From Bacteroidota bacterium (GTDB lineage: Bacteria; Bacteroidota; Ignavibacteria; Kapaibacteriales; UBA2268), in NCBI GenBank assembly GCA_024280675.1, contig JAJRPT010000068.1, forward strand, positions 1-7,298: a stretch of DNA of 7,298 nt, read 5' to 3'. Under the pieces are notes generated by a model. It worked only from the letters and a program-made list of their open reading frames with translations. It had not been told where the DNA came from and did no database searches. The translations under genes were made by a program, and so were the position numbers. Below are positions 1 through 4,376 of the stretch, piece after piece. Positions within the stretch are counted from its first letter, which is position 1. Each line of letters begins with the position of its first letter.

Positions 1-894
1 CCATTCATAGTTGATAAATCTGAAGAAAATACAATACTTGCTGGGGCAAATTATGTTCTGCAATACAATACTTATCAAGAGAGTTGGAAGGCACTCAATT
101 ATGAGCAGCCTCTAAACGACAATGTAATCTACACGATGGTTCAACATGATACTAATACTGATATAATTTATTGTGCAACAGCTTCCAGCCAAGACTACAG
201 CAAACGACCGGAGATTTTCGTGACTGACAATAAGCAAGAGTTTTACAATATCACTAACAATCTACCCGATAGGTATATCACCGATATTGCACTTGATGGG
301 AAAAAAGATAGTCTGGTCTATGTGACAATCGGTGGCTACGGCACCCCGCACGTTTATAAATCTACAAACAGAGGTATTTACTGGGAAGAGTATTCGGATG
401 GATTGCCAGATTTACCAACAAGTGCTATTATGATTGACCCACTTGTCCCAAGTGTAATTTATGTTGGCAATGATATTGGAGTCTTTTACATTGACAAGAG
501 TGAGGGAGGAGTCTGGGAGCATCTCTCCAACGGATTGCCAGAAGCTGTCATTGTCACCGACATTACATTCTCATCCGATGTGATGAGGGTTTCAACTCAC
601 GGCAGTGGAGTCTGGGAGCGGGAGCTGTTGGGCGTGGAAATATTAGCAAGTACCTCAAAAAGAGATGAACAAATAAATGTATTCAAAAGAGGAGATATGC
701 TAGTCATTGATGCAGGAAATGTTTCTTTCCGAGATTATAATATTCAAATAATTAATCTTAGTGGAAAATCTTTAATTGAGAGTGATTTAGACAAAAACCA
801 GGCTGTAGATATTTCCGATCTAAATGAGGGAGCATTTGTTTATAGAATAATTAAGAATGGGAAAATAATTAAATCTGGAAAATTCCTCCGATGA
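1..894 (+). CDS. C-terminal part of a secreted sortilin/BNR-type beta-propeller protein with T9SS sorting domain (5' end outside window)
   Basis: The frame is open from the first base, so 297 residues are the C-terminal part of a longer protein; the Met at 136 is internal. Visible residues 1 to about 212 are propeller-like repeats in which a strand is followed by an Asp-box-like motif. The clearest is STNRGIYW (residues 121-128, pattern S-x-D/N-x-G-x-x-W), with a degenerate copy DKSEGGVW further on. Each is followed by a recurring NGLP/DGLP/NNLP turn. The phrase STHGSGVWERELL is the usual last strand of sortilin/VPS10-like bacterial propellers. Residues from about 222 to 297 form a type A T9SS sorting domain: an immunoglobulin-like fold with YNIQIINLSGKSL, VDISDLNEGAFVYRI and a basic end (GKFLR). 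By family knowledge this tail directs export across the outer membrane by the Por machinery and is then removed. The protein is therefore probably extracellular or surface-attached. Its ligand or enzymatic role cannot be told: such propellers occur in glycosidases, adhesins and uncharacterised proteins. The stop overlaps the next start (ATGA). Confidence 0.88.
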   Translation, partial: PFIVDKSEENTILAGANYVLQYNTYQESWKALNYEQPLNDNVIYTMVQHDTNTDIIYCATASSQDYSKRPEIFVTDNKQEFYNITNNLPDRYITDIALDGKKDSLVYVTIGGYGTPHVYKSTNRGIYWEEYSDGLPDLPTSAIMIDPLVPSVIYVGNDIGVFYIDKSEGGVWEHLSNGLPEAVIVTDITFSSDVMRVSTHGSGVWERELLGVEILASTSKRDEQINVFKRGDMLVIDAGNVSFRDYNIQIINLSGKSLIESDLDKNQAVDISDLNEGAFVYRIIKNGKIIKSGKFLR

Positions 895-1040
895 AACAAT
901 TAGTAATTCAAAAAATGTTGTTTACGCCATTGCTGTTTTTATCAACACTTTTGATTGCTGGTCAATACATTTCTTATTCTGAGGTTCTACCCTGCAAAAT
1001 CTCACCAAATAAAGTTGATGTATCGTCTTGGGTGTGGTAA
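891..1040 (+). CDS. small 49-residue ORF with signal-peptide-like N-terminus, possibly a truncated gene
   Basis: The frame starts at an ATG that overlaps the stop of the propeller gene (ATGA) and ends at TAA, encoding 49 residues. The N-terminus has the layout of a Sec signal peptide or single membrane anchor: Lys2 and Lys8, a hydrophobic core around residues 9-23 (MLFTPLLFLSTLLIA), then a small-residue Ala-Gly site near 23-24. The remaining roughly 25 residues are polar, with a single Cys35 that is not in a lipobox, and the chain ends abruptly in SSWVW. No Shine-Dalgarno sequence is evident, so translation could depend on coupling to the upstream gene. I do not recognise a family. It may be a real small secreted peptide, the N-terminal stump of an exported protein lost by deletion, or a chance frame. 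The 4-base overlap and the signal-like segment favour a coding origin, but only moderately. Confidence 0.45.
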   Translation: MKQLVIQKMLFTPLLFLSTLLIAGQYISYSEVLPCKISPNKVDVSSWVW

Positions 1041-1069
1041 ATAGAAAATTTATAAAAATAAACTAGCAC

Positions 1070-2638
1070 TCACATCGGAATGTTCCCATGTTTCTTGGGT
1101 GGGTTCTTGTCGATTTTGTTCTCCAAAATATTGAAGGCATCGATGAGGCGTTGGCGTGTGAACTTCGGCTCAAAAATATCATCGACATAGCCATAAGATG
1201 CTGCAATATATGGATTTGCAAATTTATCATTGTACATTTCTTCTAGTTCTTTTTGCTTTGCAATCGGATCTTCAGCCTCGGAAATTTCACGCTTGAATAT
1301 AATCTCAACCGCACCCTTGGCTCCCATCACTGCCATCTCGGCAGTCGGCCAGGCAAAGTTCAAATCTCCTCCAATATGTTTCGAACTCATCACATCATAG
1401 GCTCCACCGTAAGCCTTTCTAGTTATTACAGTTACCTTCGGAACAGTCGCCTCGCAATAAGCATAAAGCAACTTCGCACCATTTGCAATAATCCCACCCC
1501 ACTCCTGGTCTTTGCCGGGCATAAAGCCTGGAACATCTTCAAATGTGAGAAGAGAAATATTGAATGCGTCGCAGAATCGAATGAAACGAGCTGCTTTCTT
1601 GGATGAATTTATATCGAGTACGCCAGCCATGACCATTGGTTGATTGGCAATCACTCCAACAGAACGTCCGCCCAAGTGAATGAATCCAACAACAATATTT
1701 TCTGCATAAGCTGAGTGTACCTCTAAAAATTCGGAGTTGTCTGCAACTGATTCAATTACAGTTTTTATGTCATAGGGTTGGTTGGGATTTGCTGGGATAA
1801 TGTATTGGAGATCGTCGTTGAGCCTGTTGAGCGGGTCAGAATTTGGGTTGAATGGAGGCTCTTCGGTATTATTTGCTGGTATGAATCTCAATAAATTTTT
1901 AACAATGTCAATTGCTCCCATATCATTTTCGGCCGTGAAATGTGCCACACCAGATTTTTCAGAATGCACACTAGCTCCGCCCAAATCTTCGGCAGAAAGA
2001 TCCTCGTGAGTCACTGTCTTCACCACCTTCGGGCCGGTGACAAACATGTATGAAGTGTTTTTCACCATGATAATAAAGTCGGTGATTGCAGGAGAATACA
2101 CTGCCCCGCCGGCACATGGCCCCATCACTATCGAAATTTGCGGAATCACTCCAGAGCTTTTTGTGTTGAGCAAGAAAATATCAGCATAAGCACCGAGGGA
2201 AATTACTCCTTCTTGAACCCGTGCTCCACCACTGTCGTTTAGGCCAATGACTGGCATGCCCGATTTCATTGCTATTTCCATGATTTTCACAATTTTACGT
2301 CCATGTTGCTCGGCAAGAGAACCGCCAAGCACAGTGAAGTCTTGTGAGAACAAAGCCACTTTGTTCCCATTAATATAGCCATAACCAGTCACCACACCGT
2401 CGCCCAAAGGACGGGATTTGTTCAAGCCAAAATCTTCTGAATGGTGATGAGCAAGTGCGTCCATTTCACGAAATGTGCCCTTGTCAATCAATATTTCAAC
2501 TCTTTCTCTAGCAGTGAGTTTTCCTCTTCTGTGTTGAGCGTCAATGCGTTTTTGCCCACCACCAAGCAAGGCTTCTTCTTTTAATCTTTTTAGTTTTTCA
2601 AATTTTGCATCTAGGAGTTCTTTATTTTCTTTCATCAT
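1070..2638 (-). CDS. acyl-CoA carboxylase carboxyltransferase (beta) subunit; propionyl-CoA carboxylase / methylmalonyl-CoA decarboxylase type
   Basis: This 522-residue protein has the full usual length of the PccB/MmdA carboxyltransferase family (about 510-540). In the family it moves a carboxyl group between carboxybiotin and an acyl-CoA, making methylmalonyl-CoA from propionyl-CoA or, in Na+-pump complexes, running in reverse; it acts in the cytoplasm as a homohexamer. The N-terminal crotonase-like half has the entry motif GGGQKRIDAQHRRGKLTARER (27-47) and the first oxyanion-hole loop GPCAGGAVYSPAITDF (173-188). The second half has DVPGFMPG (368-375) and the second oxyanion-hole loop RKAYGGAYDVMSSKH (407-421). 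Asp415 in GGAYDVM appears to match the Asp reported to set substrate choice in actinobacterial enzymes (Asp422 of Streptomyces PccB), which fits a propionyl-CoA-type site. The C-terminus KKHGNIPM is typical. Two adjacent Met codons (2638 and 2635) are possible starts; neither has a Shine-Dalgarno sequence. No biotin carboxylase, biotin carrier or membrane decarboxylase subunit lies in the window, so pccB versus mmdA cannot be decided and no symbol is given. Confidence 0.95.
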   Translation of the reverse strand: MMKENKELLDAKFEKLKRLKEEALLGGGQKRIDAQHRRGKLTARERVEILIDKGTFREMDALAHHHSEDFGLNKSRPLGDGVVTGYGYINGNKVALFSQDFTVLGGSLAEQHGRKIVKIMEIAMKSGMPVIGLNDSGGARVQEGVISLGAYADIFLLNTKSSGVIPQISIVMGPCAGGAVYSPAITDFIIMVKNTSYMFVTGPKVVKTVTHEDLSAEDLGGASVHSEKSGVAHFTAENDMGAIDIVKNLLRFIPANNTEEPPFNPNSDPLNRLNDDLQYIIPANPNQPYDIKTVIESVADNSEFLEVHSAYAENIVVGFIHLGGRSVGVIANQPMVMAGVLDINSSKKAARFIRFCDAFNISLLTFEDVPGFMPGKDQEWGGIIANGAKLLYAYCEATVPKVTVITRKAYGGAYDVMSSKHIGGDLNFAWPTAEMAVMGAKGAVEIIFKREISEAEDPIAKQKELEEMYNDKFANPYIAASYGYVDDIFEPKFTRQRLIDAFNILENKIDKNPPKKHGNIPM

Positions 2639-2687
2639 ATTTTTGGTATTTGATATTTTATTATTAAATTAATGTCATGGAAGTTGG

Positions 2688-2695
2688 CAAATATA
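2688..2695 (-). promoter_or_regulatory. candidate Bacteroidota-type -7 box for the carboxyltransferase gene
   Basis: Read on the minus strand these bases are TATATTTG, an exact match to the Bacteroidota -7 consensus TAnnTTTG. It lies about 50 bases before the start codon, which would give a leader of roughly 40 bases. No good TTG-type -33 box is present at the expected distance, and the region is so AT-rich that a chance match is easy, so this is only a candidate. Confidence 0.3.
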
Positions 2696-2716
2696 TGAAT
2701 TTTGCATCTGTTGTTT

Positions 2717-2750
2717 TAGTTTTTCTTTAAAAAAATACTAAGAAAAACTA
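2717..2750. repeat. perfect 11-bp inverted repeat in the divergent intergenic region (candidate operator)
   Basis: TAGTTTTTCTT at 2717-2727 is exactly repeated in reverse complement as AAGAAAAACTA at 2740-2750, with a 12-base A-rich spacer. It sits between the divergently transcribed carboxyltransferase and porin genes, upstream of both candidate promoters. No gene ends here, so it is not placed as a terminator would be. A dimeric regulator binding site is one reading. The arms are mostly A and T, so chance cannot be excluded. Confidence 0.35.
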
Positions 2751-2799
2751 TTATGAGATAAACTTGTCTTAAATATTTTTTTATTTAATAAATTTTTAA

Positions 2800-2807
2800 T
2801 AGTTTTG
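2800..2807 (+). promoter_or_regulatory. candidate Bacteroidota-type -7 box for the porin gene
   Basis: TAGTTTTG matches TAnnTTTG exactly and lies about 64 bases before the porin start, giving a leader of roughly 55-60 bases. A clear -33 TTG box is missing; only a T-rich run lies upstream. A competing sigma-70-like reading is TTCAGA at 2817-2822, an 18-base spacer and TATATT at 2841-2846. The sequence alone does not decide between them. Confidence 0.3.
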
Positions 2808-2856
2808 TAACATTAATTCAGAAAAGAAAATTTCAAGTATTATATTTATAAACAAT

Positions 2857-2864
2857 TAGGGGAT
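2857..2864 (+). promoter_or_regulatory. possible ribosome binding site of the porin gene
   Basis: The purine-rich stretch TTAGGGGA, followed by TTGGGAT, lies 6-13 bases before the ATG at 2871. It is the only Shine-Dalgarno-like stretch seen directly before a gene start in this window and supports that ATG as the porin start. Confidence 0.4.
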
Positions 2865-2870
2865 TGGGAT

Positions 2871-4274
2871 ATGAAAAGACTATTATTAAGTACACTAGCT
2901 TTCTTTGGGCTAATGGCTGTAATGATTGCCGAAGAGGCAAATTCTGATTGGATTTTCAAAGGTCATGTTCAAACTCGTACAGAAGTTGATGGGCGGGATT
3001 TCTCGAACAAAACCTATGCTCCAGTTTTTACAAGCATGAGAACACGTTTTTCTGTTGCAAAGAACATTAACAATACTCAGTTCTTTGTTCAACTCTCTGA
3101 TTCACGTGTTATGGGTGATGCCGGTGGTACGCTCAATAAAGGTACAAATCTTGATCTTCATCAAGCTTATGTGCAAATGAATGGGCTTTTTGGAATGCCA
3201 ATGGACTTGCAAGTCGGTCGATTTGAGATGAAATATGGAACACAACGTTTCATCGGTCCAGTTGGATGGCATTATGTTGGTCGTTCCTTTGATGGTGTAA
3301 GAGCTAAATTTAACTTCTCTAAGAGTTTTAAATTAGACGTTTTCACCACATTAGAAAGAAACGGTCAAGGATATGTGGGCATAGCAAAACCTGATACTTA
3401 TTCGACTGGAAATAAAGCTACATCTTTGTCTCTTAGCGGGCTTTGGGCTACAATCAAAGCAAACAAAGAGCATAAGATTGATATATTCGGATATTATGAA
3501 CTAGATAGAGTTGATGTGTTCGCTTTTGACAATTCTACAATAGATGCTACGCTTTCTCGTTCAACTATAGGTGCTTCTCACTGGGGTAAATTTGGTGCAA
3601 TCTCTACTATAACTGAATTTGCATTCCAAATGGGTACTACCACTAAAGAGACTGAAGACGTTGCTTTTGTTAAAGGAGCGGATACTACTTTTACAAGTAT
3701 TGAATCTGATCTTACAGCCTACACCGCATCTTTTCAAATCCACTATAATTTTGATGATGGCTCAATTGGTCTTGGTGCTGATATAGTAAGCGGGACTGCT
3801 TGGGATGCTAACAAAGATGTAAAAGTAGATGAGGTGCCGGTGAATAATACTTTTGCTACAAGTTTTGGTACAAATCATAAATTCTACGGTTATATGGATT
3901 ATTTCATCGCCGTTCACGGGAACACTGGTGGTCGAGGGTTAAATGATTTCTATCTAATGTTCAAATATAAATTAGATGACAATTTATTGTTTGGCACAAA
4001 CATTCACCACTTTACAACAAATGCAACGCCTTTATTTACAAATGTTGCTGGCGAATCAGTAGATGGAGAAACTGGAATTGGTCAAGAGTTTGACTTTTTC
4101 TTGAAATATTCTTTCTCTCCTTCTGCAAAAATTACATTTGGTCAATCTGTGTTCTTACCTGGGGACTGGATGAAAGATAATTTTATGCAAACAGATCCAG
4201 CAGATATTACTAAAGTAACTCGTGGCGAAGACATGGCATTTTGGTCATACATTATGTTCCAGATTAGCATGTAA
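2871..4274 (+). CDS. outer-membrane beta-barrel porin resembling the alginate-export family
   Basis: The 467-residue protein begins with a Sec signal peptide (Lys2-Arg3, hydrophobic residues 4-20, likely cleavage near Ala20), so the mature chain enters the periplasm and the outer membrane. The mature part is an alternation of short amphipathic strands and polar turns, as in a large beta barrel. The conserved signature of the alginate-export (AlgE-like) porin family is visible. It includes FFVQLSDSRVMGD (71-83), LDLHQAYVQ (94-102), LQVGRFEMKYGTQRFIG (113-129), and then GWHYVGRSFDGVR (132-144). Further typical pieces are NHKFYGYMDYF (335-345) and GQEFDFFLKYSFSP (404-417). The chain ends FQISM rather than in the classical terminal Phe. 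Many members of the family have no link to alginate, and no polysaccharide genes are visible here, so the transported solute is unknown. The gene stands alone, divergent from the carboxyltransferase gene and followed by a strong terminator. Confidence 0.85.
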   Translation: MKRLLLSTLAFFGLMAVMIAEEANSDWIFKGHVQTRTEVDGRDFSNKTYAPVFTSMRTRFSVAKNINNTQFFVQLSDSRVMGDAGGTLNKGTNLDLHQAYVQMNGLFGMPMDLQVGRFEMKYGTQRFIGPVGWHYVGRSFDGVRAKFNFSKSFKLDVFTTLERNGQGYVGIAKPDTYSTGNKATSLSLSGLWATIKANKEHKIDIFGYYELDRVDVFAFDNSTIDATLSRSTIGASHWGKFGAISTITEFAFQMGTTTKETEDVAFVKGADTTFTSIESDLTAYTASFQIHYNFDDGSIGLGADIVSGTAWDANKDVKVDEVPVNNTFATSFGTNHKFYGYMDYFIAVHGNTGGRGLNDFYLMFKYKLDDNLLFGTNIHHFTTNATPLFTNVAGESVDGETGIGQEFDFFLKYSFSPSAKITFGQSVFLPGDWMKDNFMQTDPADITKVTRGEDMAFWSYIMFQISM

Positions 4275-4296
4275 TGTTATTGACAATATTAAAGAG

Positions 4297-4329
4297 AAAA
4301 GGTGTAATTCTAAATGGATTACACCTTTT
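4297..4329. terminator. probable bidirectional rho-independent terminator between convergent genes
   Basis: AAAAGGTGTAAT (4297-4308) pairs perfectly with ATTACACCTTTT (4318-4329), giving a 12-bp stem with a 9-base loop. On the plus strand the stem runs into a T tract (TTTTTTATTTTGATTTTTT), ending porin transcription 23 bases after its stop. On the minus strand the descending arm is followed by TCTCTTTAATATT, a weaker U-rich tail that could also end the kinase gene, whose stop lies at 4377. Confidence 0.85.
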
Positions 4330-4376
4330 TTATTTTGATTTTTTATTTTGATGAGAACTCTTTCAAATTTCTCAAT

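Noticed and set aside
1041..1069. Possible terminator between the small ORF and the convergent carboxyltransferase gene
   Set aside because: The gap is AT-rich but contains no stable GC-bearing hairpin followed by a T tract, so I cannot support a terminator here.
1253..2009. Two plus-strand reading frames (1253-1606 and 1782-2009) lying antisense within the carboxyltransferase gene
   Set aside because: They are antisense shadows of a strongly conserved gene, show no recognisable protein features, and have no start-site context of their own.
4276..4290. Short palindrome TATTG-A-CAATA just after the porin stop codon
   Set aside because: The five-base AT-rich arms with a single central base are too short to form a stable hairpin, and the much stronger terminator follows immediately.
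4331..4352. Direct repeat of TATTTTGAT at 4331-4339 and 4344-4352
   Set aside because: Nine bases of AT-rich sequence in the T tract after a terminator are easily explained by base composition; there are only two copies and no associated feature.
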